Part shown: positions 56,542 through 64,000 of the stretch, one piece after another
Numbering within the stretch: the first letter of the stretch is position 1
Layout: each line of letters opens with the position of its first letter
Origin: Stenotrophomonas sp. Ste86
Lineage (GTDB): Bacteria; Pseudomonadota; Gammaproteobacteria; Xanthomonadales; Xanthomonadaceae
Reading direction: 5' to 3'
Length of the DNA stretch: 64,000 nt
Assembly: GCF_024519465.1 (NCBI RefSeq)
Contig: NZ_JALJRW010000006.1
Location: 120,330 to 184,329, forward strand
Notes under the pieces: generated by a model
What the model was told of the DNA's origin: nothing
Database searches by the model: none
The model's input: only the letters and a program-made list of their open reading frames with translations
Position numbers and translations under genes: made by a program

Positions 56542-57912
56542 CTACAACAACGTGCCGCTGAGAATCATCGCGGCGATGCTGAAGTAGATCACCAGGCCGG
56601 TGACATCGACCAGGGTGGCCACGAACGGCGCCGAGGCGCTGGCCGGGTCGAAGCCCAGGCGTTTGAGGATGAAGGGCAGCATCGAGCCGGACAGCGAGCC
56701 GAACGTGACGATGCCGACCAGCGCCGCGCCGATGGTGAGGGCCAGCAGCTTCCAGTGCTCGCCGTAGTCGTGCAGGCCCAGCAGCTGCCAGGACACGATG
56801 CGGATCATCGCCAGCACGCCCAGGATGGCGCCGAGGGTGAGGCCGGTGGGTACTTCGCGCAGCGCGACTTTCCACCAGTCGCGCAGGCGCAGTTCGCGCA
56901 GGGCCAGGCTGCGGATCAGCAGCGAGGTGGCCTGGGAACCGGAGTTGCCGCCGGAGCTCATGATCAGCGGGATGAACAGGGTAAGCACGACGGCGCGGGA
57001 GAGTTCGTCTTCGTAGTGCTGCATGGCGCTGGCGGTGAGCATTTCGCCCAGGAACAGCACGCTGAGCCAGCCGGCGCGCTTGCGGATCATGTCGAAGAAG
57101 CCGATCTGCATGTAGGGCTTTTCGAGCGCTTCCATGCCGCCGAACTTGTGCGCGTCCTCGGTGGATTCCTCGATCAGGGCGTCGAGGATGTCGTCGACGG
57201 TGACGATGCCGAGCACGTGCTGCTGGGCGTCCACCACCGGGATGGCAAGCAGGTCGTGGCGGCGGATCAGCTGGGCGACTTCTTCCTGGTCGAGCATCGC
57301 ATCGACGGTGACCGGCGGGTTGACCTGGGCCACCTCGAGGATGGGCTCGTCGGGCAGGCCGGTGATCAGCCGGCGCATGGTCACCACCTGCACCAAGGTG
57401 CGCGCGTGCGGGTCGAGCACGTAGATGGCGTAGACGGTTTCGCGGGTGCGCTCGACTTCGCGGATGTGCTGCAGGGTGCGGCCGACGGTCCAGTCGGCGG
57501 GCACGCTGACGAACTCGGTGGTCATCAGCGCGCCGGCGGTATGCGCGGGATAGCTGAGCAATTGCTGGATGGAGTGGCGTGCCTCGGCGCTGAGCAGCGG
57601 GATCAGGCGGGCGCGCTCGTCTTCGTCCAGTTCATGGACGATGTCGGTCGCGCGGTCATCGGCCATCAGCCCGAGCAGGGCGGCGGCGCGGGTCACCGGC
57701 AGCAGGCCGACCAGCTCGCCGCTGCGGTTGAGCTCGGGCTGTTCGAGCATCTTCACCGCACGCGGCAACGGCAACGCCGCCAGCGTGTCGGCAGCGCGCG
57801 ACAGCTCCAGGGTGTTGAGGAACTCCACCGCGTCGGCGGTGTTGAAGTGCTCCAGCGGTTCGCTCAGGGCGGCGGCATCGGCCACCGGGCGCAGCAGGTC
57901 TTTCTGGTTCAT
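56542..57912 (-). CDS. mgtE: Magnesium transporter MgtE, 456 aa
   Basis: A soluble N-domain (residues 1-140, ending near LIPLLSAEARHSIQQLLSYPAHTAGALMT) is followed by two CBS motifs (about 140-265, with IPVVDAQQHVLGIVTVDDILDALIEE) and five membrane helices at about 290-455. The Mg pore signature is GGNSGSQATSLLIRSLAL. This is the MgtE/SLC41 channel gated by cytoplasmic Mg. A candidate structured leader lies just upstream of the start. Confidence 0.96.
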   Translation of the reverse strand: MNQKDLLRPVADAAALSEPLEHFNTADAVEFLNTLELSRAADTLAALPLPRAVKMLEQPELNRSGELVGLLPVTRAAALLGLMADDRATDIVHELDEDERARLIPLLSAEARHSIQQLLSYPAHTAGALMTTEFVSVPADWTVGRTLQHIREVERTRETVYAIYVLDPHARTLVQVVTMRRLITGLPDEPILEVAQVNPPVTVDAMLDQEEVAQLIRRHDLLAIPVVDAQQHVLGIVTVDDILDALIEESTEDAHKFGGMEALEKPYMQIGFFDMIRKRAGWLSVLFLGEMLTASAMQHYEDELSRAVVLTLFIPLIMSSGGNSGSQATSLLIRSLALRELRLRDWWKVALREVPTGLTLGAILGVLAMIRIVSWQLLGLHDYGEHWKLLALTIGAALVGIVTFGSLSGSMLPFILKRLGFDPASASAPFVATLVDVTGLVIYFSIAAMILSGTLL

Positions 57913-57940
57913 CGGGTTCGCCTGTGGGGATCGCCATGCG

Positions 57941-57995
57941 CGACGCCAGCAGTGGCGAACCGTCCCTCGTCAGGCGGTGGCCATCACTGGCGTCG
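57941..57995 (-). promoter_or_regulatory. Candidate hairpin leader upstream of mgtE
   Basis: On the mgtE sense strand CGACGCCAG and CTGGCGTCG pair as a perfect 9-bp stem, with weaker inner pairing, about 29 bases before the start. A structured 5' leader would be consistent with Mg-dependent control, but no known riboswitch is recognised. Confidence 0.35.
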
Positions 57996-58215
57996 AGCAA
58001 GGTCGACTTCTACTGTCGCTGGACATGGGTTTGGGGACTCCGCAAGGGTGTACTGCCGGACGTGCCGGCAGCGGCGGGCAGTCTGGACCCGGGCGCAGGG
58101 CGGGTCAACCCGTGGCCGGCTGCGGTGTTGGGCCGCGATTGACGTTGGGCCAACGCCGGCGTCGCATAATGGGCCTCGATATTGCCCGGCGACACTCCCA
58201 TGAGCAGGTCCCTCC
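57996..58215. other. Divergent intergenic region between mgtE and the antiporter
   Basis: The rest of the 303-bp gap holds no gene. TTGACG at 58139 and CATAAT at 58165 lie 20 bases apart, too far for a standard promoter, so the antiporter promoter is unassigned. Confidence 0.5.
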
Positions 58216-60021
58216 ATGCATAGCGGCGCGCTCGAGCTGGCCCTGGTGCTGCTGCTGGCGGCGGTGATCGCGGTACCGGTGTTCAAGAAGCTGGGGCTGG
58301 GCGCGGTGCTGGGCTACCTGGCCGCCGGCGTGGTGCTGGGCCCCGATGGCCTGGGCTTTGTGCAGGATGCCGACCGCATCCTCGGCGCGGCCGAGATCGG
58401 CGTGGTGATGCTGCTGTTCGTGATCGGGCTGGAGCTGTCACCGGCCCGGCTGAAAGTAATGCGGCGCTCGGTGTTCGGCGCCGGTGCATTGCAGGTGGCG
58501 CTCAGCGCGATCGTGCTGGGCAGCCTGTTGCTGCTCGATCATTTCCAGTGGAAGAGCGCGCTGATCGTGGGCATCGCACTGGCGCTGTCGTCCACGGCGG
58601 TGGGCCTGCAGCTGCTGTCCGAGCACAAGGGGATCAACAGCGACTACGGTCGGCTGGGCTTTGCGATCCTGCTGTTCCAGGACCTGATCGCCATTCCGCT
58701 GCTGGCGGCGATCCCGCTGTTGGGTGGGGCCAAGAACGAGTCGCTGCAGTGGCAGGACGTGGCGGTGGCACTGGGTGCGCTGGCGGTGGTGATCCTGTGC
58801 GGGCGGCCGGTGCTGCGCCGCCTGTTCAACATCATCGCGCGCACGCGCAGCCCCGAGGTGTTCACCGCGATGGCGCTGCTGGTGGTGCTGGGCACCGCCT
58901 GGTTCATGCAGGAGGCCGGGTTGAGCCCGAGCCTGGGCGCGTTCCTGGCCGGTGTGCTGCTGTCCGATTCGGAGTTCCGCCACGAGCTGGAATCGCAGAT
59001 CGAGCCGTTCAAGGGGCTGCTGCTGGGCCTGTTCTTCATTGCGGTGGGCATGGGCATCGACCTGGACCGCATCGTGGCCGAGCCGGCGATGATCGCCGCG
59101 GGCGTGGCGATCCTGCTCGTGGTGAAGTTCGGGCTGCTGTTCGGCATCGGCAAGCTGGCCAGGCTGCGTACCCGGCACGCGCTGATGCTGGGCAGCGTGC
59201 TGTGGCTGGGCGGCGAATTCGCCTTCGTGGTGTTCAACGAGGCGCAGCGCGCGAACCTGCTGGGCAATGCCAACCACGACCGCCTGGTGGCGATCGTCGG
59301 CCTGTCGATGGCGATCACGCCGCTGCTGATGATCGCGCTGATGCGGCTGCTGGGCAGCGAGGATGCGGCACAGGCAGACGAACGGCCGGCCGACAAGGTG
59401 GATACCGATGGCGCGCCACCGCAGGTGATGATCGCCGGCATGGGCCGCTTCGGCCAGGTGGTGGCGCGCCTGCTGACCGCGCAGAAGATCCCGTTCGTCG
59501 CGTTGGAGTCCAATCCGGACACGGTCTCGGATCTGCGCCGCTTCGGCAACAAGCTGTACTACGGCGATCCGACCCGGCCGGAGATGCTGCGCGCGGCCGG
59601 CGGCGAGCATATCCGCGTGTACGTGGTGACCCTGGACGACCCGGACGCGAACATGCGCGCGACGCGGCTGATCCGGCGCAACTATCCCGATGCGGTGGTG
59701 CTGGTGCGCGCCCGCAACCGCCAGCACGCATGGCGGTTGATGGACATGGCCGCCGAACCGTTCCGCGAGGTGTTCGGCACCAGCCTGGAGCTGAGCGAGC
59801 GGATGCTGATCGCGCTGGGCATCCCCAAGGACACCGCGCGCAGCCATGTACAGCGCTTCCGCGAACATGACGAGAAACTGCTGCGCGACCAGTACCTGGT
59901 GTACGACGACGAGACGGCGGTGATCCAGACCTCACGCGATGCGCGCGCGGATCTGATGCAGCTGTTCGAGGCCGATGCGGAGAGCGATGGGAAGGCGTCG
60001 GATCGCGACCGCCACGGTTGA
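58216..60021 (+). CDS. Monovalent cation:proton antiporter-2 (KefB/KefC type), 601 aa
   Basis: The first 390 residues are 11-13 membrane helices with CPA2 blocks such as KKLGLGAVLGYLAAGVVLGPDG, IGVVMLLFVIGLELSP, LALSSTAVGLQLLSEHKGI and FLAGVLLSDSEFRHELE. A C-terminal TrkA-N (RCK) domain begins at VMIAGMGRFGQVVARLL (about residue 402) and includes YYGDPTRPEML. This family exports potassium in exchange for protons and is often gated by glutathione adducts through its RCK domain. No KefF/KefG-type partner is next to it. Confidence 0.93.
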   Translation: MHSGALELALVLLLAAVIAVPVFKKLGLGAVLGYLAAGVVLGPDGLGFVQDADRILGAAEIGVVMLLFVIGLELSPARLKVMRRSVFGAGALQVALSAIVLGSLLLLDHFQWKSALIVGIALALSSTAVGLQLLSEHKGINSDYGRLGFAILLFQDLIAIPLLAAIPLLGGAKNESLQWQDVAVALGALAVVILCGRPVLRRLFNIIARTRSPEVFTAMALLVVLGTAWFMQEAGLSPSLGAFLAGVLLSDSEFRHELESQIEPFKGLLLGLFFIAVGMGIDLDRIVAEPAMIAAGVAILLVVKFGLLFGIGKLARLRTRHALMLGSVLWLGGEFAFVVFNEAQRANLLGNANHDRLVAIVGLSMAITPLLMIALMRLLGSEDAAQADERPADKVDTDGAPPQVMIAGMGRFGQVVARLLTAQKIPFVALESNPDTVSDLRRFGNKLYYGDPTRPEMLRAAGGEHIRVYVVTLDDPDANMRATRLIRRNYPDAVVLVRARNRQHAWRLMDMAAEPFREVFGTSLELSERMLIALGIPKDTARSHVQRFREHDEKLLRDQYLVYDDETAVIQTSRDARADLMQLFEADAESDGKASDRDRHG

Positions 60022-60060
60022 ACCGGCGCGATGGAAGCGCTGGCGGCGACGGAATGAAAG

Positions 60061-60085
60061 GGAGCCGACCCACGGTCGGCGCTAC
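60061..60085. repeat. Single SMAG/REP-like unit
   Basis: GGAGCCGACCCACGGTCGGC followed by GCTAC lies between the antiporter stop codon and the end of the ankyrin gene. Confidence 0.65.
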
Positions 60086-60103
60086 GCGCGGTGGTCCGTC
60101 GGA

Positions 60104-63100
60104 TCAGCCGTTGTCGCGCAGGAACCGCGCCATCGAGGACACGCCCGGCACGCGCGGCTCGAACTCGCCGGCCACGTCGATGAAACCGCGCATGACCGCG
60201 ATCTCGCGCGGGCTGCGGTTGAGGGCATCGCGCACGTCCGGGTCGGCACCGGCACGCAGCAGGCGCTGCACCAGCAGCGGCAGCCCGTGCAGGGCGGCCA
60301 GGTGCAACGGACCGAAACCGCGCGGATCGCGCACCTCCAGCGACACGTCCTCGTCGAGCAGGCGCTCGACCGCGGCCAGCACGACCTGCTCATCGCAGGC
60401 GGTGCCCGGTTCAGCGCGCGCGCCCAGCAGCAGCAACAGCGGCGTCACCGAACCGGCCGCGGCCTGGTCGGGCTCGGCGCCGGCCAGCAGCAGGGTGTCG
60501 AGCAGGGCCAGCAGGCGCGAGCGGTCGCGGGCGCTGAAGCCGTAGAGCGCCGCACAGTGCAGCGGGCCCAGTTGCTGCGCGTCGCCGGCATGCACGTTGG
60601 CACTGGCGGTGAGCAGGCGCGCGACGATGTCGGGCAGGCCCAGCGCCGAGGCCAGCATCAGCACGGTGACGCCACCGGGCAGGCGGTATTCGAGTTCGGC
60701 GCCGGCGTCGAGCAGCGCCGAGACGATGTCGATCTGGCGCATGCTCACCGCTGCCGACAGCGGCGTGGCGCCGCTCGCCGCGGCGTGCTGCGGGTTCGCA
60801 CCACGCGCCAGCAACAGGTCGACCACGGCCAGGTGGCCACCGCCCGCGGCGCGCAGCAACGCGGTGCAGCCCTGCGCGTCGACCACGTCGACGGCAAAGC
60901 CCAGGTCGATCAGGCGACGCACCGCATCGGCATCGCCGGACATGGCCGCGGCGGGCAGGTCGCCGTCGCGCAGCGCACGTCGCGGCAGCGGCCACACCCG
61001 CCAGTCCAGCCAGTCGGCGAGGTCGCGGCGACCGATCGACAGCGCCACGCCCAGGGGGGTCTGGCCATCGGCCGCGCGGGCTTCCGGGGACGCGCCCTGC
61101 AGCACCAATAGTTTCAGCGAGCCTTCGCGGGCCAACGCCGTGGCCAGGTGCAGGGCGGTCATGCCATGGCTGTCGCGCGCCTCACGGTCCACGCCAAGCA
61201 CCAGCAGCGCATGCTGCAGCCGCAGCCAGCCCAGGCGCACGGCCAGCGACAGCGGCGGATCGCCGGCCGGCGACGGCGCGAACGGATCGGCGCCACGTTC
61301 CAGCAGTTCCAGCGCCAGTTGCTCCAACCCGCGCGAGGCGTGATCGTGCTGGGCGCAGGCGCTGAGCAGACGGGCAAGGCCGCCACGACCGGCCGGGGAC
61401 AGGCCACGGCGCAGCAGCACCTGCAACGCCGGGACGGCATCGATGCCGCGCGCCAGCAGCGCGAACATCGGCGTGTCGCCGCAGGCATCGAGGACTTCCG
61501 GCGCGGCACCGTTGGCGATCAGCCAATCGACCGCCTGCGGATCCAGTGCGAGTTCGGCGTCGTGCAGCAGGCCACCCAGTTCGTCGGCCGCGCACAGCCG
61601 CGCCAGCGCGGCCATGCCGTCGAAATTGCCGAAGCCCAGCGCTTCGCGCAGCAGGTCCAGCGGCGGCCGGTCCGGCAGCGACGGCGTGCCCGGGCCTGCC
61701 TCGGTATCGACCGCGACCAGCCCGTCGGTGACCGATGCCGGCAGCGGATAGTTGCGGTCCAGCAGCGACACGATGGTCCAGCGCCCGGCGCTGGCGGCGA
61801 TGTCGACGGCGCGACGGCCCTGCGGATCGGGAATGTCGGCGGCGATGCCCAGTTCCAGCAGGCGGCGCACCAGCAGCGGCGACACGTTGTCGGCCATGCA
61901 GGCCAGCAGCACCGCGTTGCGCCCTTCCCCATCGACGGCATTGCGCTCGGGATGGTGCGGCAGCAGGTGTTCGATCACCGCCGCGCGACCGCCCCGGGCC
62001 GCTTCCAGCCATGGGGTGCGCGAAAGCGCATCGCGCGATTCGAGGTTGGCACCGGCGGCCAGCAGCACATCGATGATGTCCACATGGCCGGCCAGCGCGG
62101 CCTCGTGCAGGGCACTGCGGCGCTGGCGGTCGCGCGCGTCGGCGCGCGCCTTGTGCTTGAGCAGCAGCTGTACGCCGGCCGGATCATCTTCTTCGGTACC
62201 GGCGGCGGCCAGCAGCACCGGGGTGCCCTCGGCCGGCTCGGTCTTGGCGCCGCGCTCGAGCAGGAACCGCGCCAATCGCCAGTTGCCGACCTGACAGGCC
62301 ACCGCCAGCGGCGACCAGCCTTCCTGGTTGAGTGCGTCCACTTCGGCGGCGGCATCGCGCAGCAGCGCGGCCACGCCCGGATCGGAACTGCGTGCGGCGT
62401 GGTGCAGCGGCGTGTTTCCATCGCTGTCGACCGCGCGCGAATCGGCGCCGTTGGCCAGCAGGGTCATCACCGCCTCGGGTCGGCCGTGCCAGCTGTCGCG
62501 GGTGGCGGCCAGCAACGGGGTCATGCCCCGGTGCGGTGCATTGACGTCCACCCCGCGCGCGATCAGTTCGCGCAGCAGGCGCAGGTCCGGCAGCACGGCG
62601 GCCAGCACCGGCAGGTTGCGCTGGTCGCGCCAGGCCGGATCGGGCAGGCCATGCGGATCGGCGCCGGCGGCCAGCAATTGCAGCGCACGGTCGACGCGAC
62701 CACTGCGGGCGGCGTCATACAGCGCTGGCAGGTGTTCGTGCTGGCCGAGGTGTTCCAGCGGCTGCGGTTCGGCGTCGTGGTTGGCCAGCGCATCGGCACC
62801 GTGGCCGTCCACGTCGAAGGGGTTGCGCACGGCCAGCGCGGTGGCCGGGGCGATGGTCTGCAGCAGCAGGTGCGCCAGCGGCGACAGCACCACCACGGCG
62901 GCGGTCAGCGGCCAGCGCAGTGCGTCCGATACCAGGCCGGGCCAGGCCGGCAGCACCACCAGCGCGCAGAGGGCAACCACCAACGCAGCCACGCCCAGCC
63001 CACGCCAGGCGCTGAGGTCACGGCCGGACAGGGCCTGCCAGTGGCCGGTCAGGCTGCCATCGGTGCGTTCGATTTCATTCCACAGCGGCCACGTGCGCCA

Positions 63101-63442
63101 GACGCCAAGCAGGGCGGCGCTGACGGCCACGCTCAGGCCGAGCACGGCGGCAAGGCTGCCGCTGTCGTGCAGGGCGCTCAACGGCCAGGCCACCAGCGCG
63201 GCCAGCAGCAGCGGGCCGGCCAGCCAGGGAACCAGCAGCGCAGGCAGGTCCTGCCGCAGCAACTGCGGGGGCGCATGCACGGGGCGGGTACGTCGCCACC
63301 AGGCGATGCCGAGGGCGAACGCCGGCTGCGCCAACGCCACGCCAAGGGCGGCAGGCACGCCGCCGAGCGCGGCCGCCAGGGCCAGCAGGACGCCGGCGGC
63401 GAACGCGATGGCCATGGCGCGGCTGCGCAGGGGATCAGTCAT
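60104..63442 (-). CDS. Large membrane-anchored ankyrin-repeat protein, 1112 aa
   Basis: Residues 1-225 contain about six hydrophobic helices ([36 protein letters not shown] and others). The rest is a long series of ankyrin repeats, recognisable from repeated G-x-TPLHxAA-like blocks: [72 protein letters not shown] and HCAALYGF. About twenty or more repeats are present. Ankyrins bind protein partners; this architecture, a membrane anchor with a long cytoplasmic or periplasmic ankyrin rod, has no assigned function. It overlaps the ycgL start by eight bases. Confidence 0.88.
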   Translation of the reverse strand: MTDPLRSRAMAIAFAAGVLLALAAALGGVPAALGVALAQPAFALGIAWWRRTRPVHAPPQLLRQDLPALLVPWLAGPLLLAALVAWPLSALHDSGSLAAVLGLSVAVSAALLGVWRTWPLWNEIERTDGSLTGHWQALSGRDLSAWRGLGVAALVVALCALVVLPAWPGLVSDALRWPLTAAVVVLSPLAHLLLQTIAPATALAVRNPFDVDGHGADALANHDAEPQPLEHLGQHEHLPALYDAARSGRVDRALQLLAAGADPHGLPDPAWRDQRNLPVLAAVLPDLRLLRELIARGVDVNAPHRGMTPLLAATRDSWHGRPEAVMTLLANGADSRAVDSDGNTPLHHAARSSDPGVAALLRDAAAEVDALNQEGWSPLAVACQVGNWRLARFLLERGAKTEPAEGTPVLLAAAGTEEDDPAGVQLLLKHKARADARDRQRRSALHEAALAGHVDIIDVLLAAGANLESRDALSRTPWLEAARGGRAAVIEHLLPHHPERNAVDGEGRNAVLLACMADNVSPLLVRRLLELGIAADIPDPQGRRAVDIAASAGRWTIVSLLDRNYPLPASVTDGLVAVDTEAGPGTPSLPDRPPLDLLREALGFGNFDGMAALARLCAADELGGLLHDAELALDPQAVDWLIANGAAPEVLDACGDTPMFALLARGIDAVPALQVLLRRGLSPAGRGGLARLLSACAQHDHASRGLEQLALELLERGADPFAPSPAGDPPLSLAVRLGWLRLQHALLVLGVDREARDSHGMTALHLATALAREGSLKLLVLQGASPEARAADGQTPLGVALSIGRRDLADWLDWRVWPLPRRALRDGDLPAAAMSGDADAVRRLIDLGFAVDVVDAQGCTALLRAAGGGHLAVVDLLLARGANPQHAAASGATPLSAAVSMRQIDIVSALLDAGAELEYRLPGGVTVLMLASALGLPDIVARLLTASANVHAGDAQQLGPLHCAALYGFSARDRSRLLALLDTLLLAGAEPDQAAAGSVTPLLLLLGARAEPGTACDEQVVLAAVERLLDEDVSLEVRDPRGFGPLHLAALHGLPLLVQRLLRAGADPDVRDALNRSPREIAVMRGFIDVAGEFEPRVPGVSSMARFLRDNG

Positions 63443-63704
63443 CGCGGCGACGCGGGACGCGCACCGGGGCGACCGGTGGCGGGGGCATCTGCAGATGGAA
63501 TCCGCGCTCGGCCAGGTTGGCGCGCACTTGCGCGACGTCGGCCAGGGCGAGGCGACGGTCAGGGGTCAGGGCGACTTCGAGCACGAATTCAAACGGCGCC
63601 AGCGTGGCTTTCAGCGCGTCGGGGACGGCGTTGAAGTCATCGCGGGCGGCGAGGTAGACGTAGGTGTCCTGCTTGCGTTGGCTTTTGTAGACGTAGGCTT
63701 GCAT
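63435..63704 (-). CDS. ycgL: YcgL-domain protein, 89 aa
   Basis: It begins [31 protein letters not shown], the start of the YcgL family (E. coli YcgL about 100 aa), and continues with [37 protein letters not shown]. The fold is small alpha/beta of unknown role. A Pro/Arg-rich tail ([16 protein letters not shown]) is not in the E. coli protein. It overlaps the ankyrin gene by eight bases, so the two are co-transcribed. Confidence 0.9.
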   Translation of the reverse strand: MQAYVYKSQRKQDTYVYLAARDDFNAVPDALKATLAPFEFVLEVALTPDRRLALADVAQVRANLAERGFHLQMPPPPVAPVRVPRRRDD

Positions 63705-64000
63705 TGCCTGCGGGGCGCTGCCCTGGAGTAGATACGATGATTGTGTCGGAAACCACGCAAGGGGGAAAGCCGGGATCGGCTTCTGGCGTCGGTTTGATGG
63801 CGCGCGGCAGATTCAGGTTCATCAATGTCGCGGGGGTGTTCAGGTGGGTTTGGTCTTTTTTTGGCCGCGTTTTTTGAAGCCCCAGGCAGCACGTCGTTTC
63901 CGTTTGGGGGGTTGGGGCGGGTGGGTGGCCGGGACACGCCGTGAATCCCGCTCCGCGGCCCGGCCCAGCCGCTGGCGGCTGTGCGTTCAGTCGCATGCGA
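63705..64000. other. Gene-poor end of the window
   Basis: No gene or recognisable signal is seen in the last 296 bases. Reverse-strand frames that cross it lack any family similarity. Confidence 0.5.

Noticed and set aside
63637..63996. A reverse-strand 119-aa frame at the window end
   Set aside because: The composition is erratic, no domain is recognised, and it overlaps ycgL on the same strand in another frame.

Overview
The window is high-GC gammaproteobacterial DNA, most likely from Stenotrophomonas or a close Xanthomonadaceae relative. Three things suggest this: SMAG/REP-type palindromes that begin GTAG(A/T)GCC and sit at gene ends, the family of Xanthomonas-like housekeeping genes, and a perfect CRP/Clp-type operator. 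No rRNA, tRNA, CRISPR array, insertion sequence or integrase was seen.

Left flank (1-27 kb) is chromosomal housekeeping: a bestrophin-like channel cut by the window edge, small membrane proteins and lipoproteins, a DUF885 hydrolase, a Coa1-like protein, dipeptidyl peptidase IV, a YfcG-type glutathione transferase, YqhA, a lipoprotein with a TonB C-terminal domain, an ABC exporter with a TAP-like hydrolase, a GGDEF diguanylate cyclase, a secreted LPMO, a ferredoxin reductase, YadGH, PanE, an epimerase, TatD, HrpB, RluE, a methyltransferase and an aldo/keto reductase.

Centre (27.2-45.2 kb) is the notable part. It is an AT-rich promoter region with a perfect TGTGA-N6-TCACA site, followed by about 17.4 kb of co-directional, mostly overlapping genes for a ribosomally synthesised, azole- and dehydroamino-acid-containing peptide. 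Two precursors (68 and 62 aa) share a leader motif and have Cys/Ser/Thr-rich cores. They are followed by a stand-alone half E1-like protein, a YcaO cyclodehydratase ending in PxPxP, a ThiF-like partner, a SagB-like oxidoreductase, an M50 protease with an apparent leader-binding domain, a LanB glutamylation domain, three separate SpaB_C-type proteins, an RRE-ThiF-nitroreductase fusion, two small membrane proteins and a MacAB-type exporter split into three genes. The enzyme set (azole formation, split tRNA-Glu-dependent dehydratase, candidate [4+2] cyclase) is that of a thiopeptide or a pyritide-/goadsporin-like product, which is unusual in a Gram-negative. The duplicated modules do not match a pathway I can name. 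This is the candidate undescribed system.

Right flank (45.2-64 kb) returns to housekeeping: an Rrf2 regulator with a thioredoxin-reductase-like flavoprotein and its own operator, a chemotaxis receptor with a Clp-like site, a YafC-like LysR regulator divergent from an MFS exporter, DkgB, a hydrolase, a Pat-type protein acetyltransferase, a 150-bp tandem repeat array, MgtE, a KefB/C-type antiporter, a large membrane-anchored ankyrin protein and YcgL. All identifications rest on reading motifs and family resemblance from memory; no database search was run.
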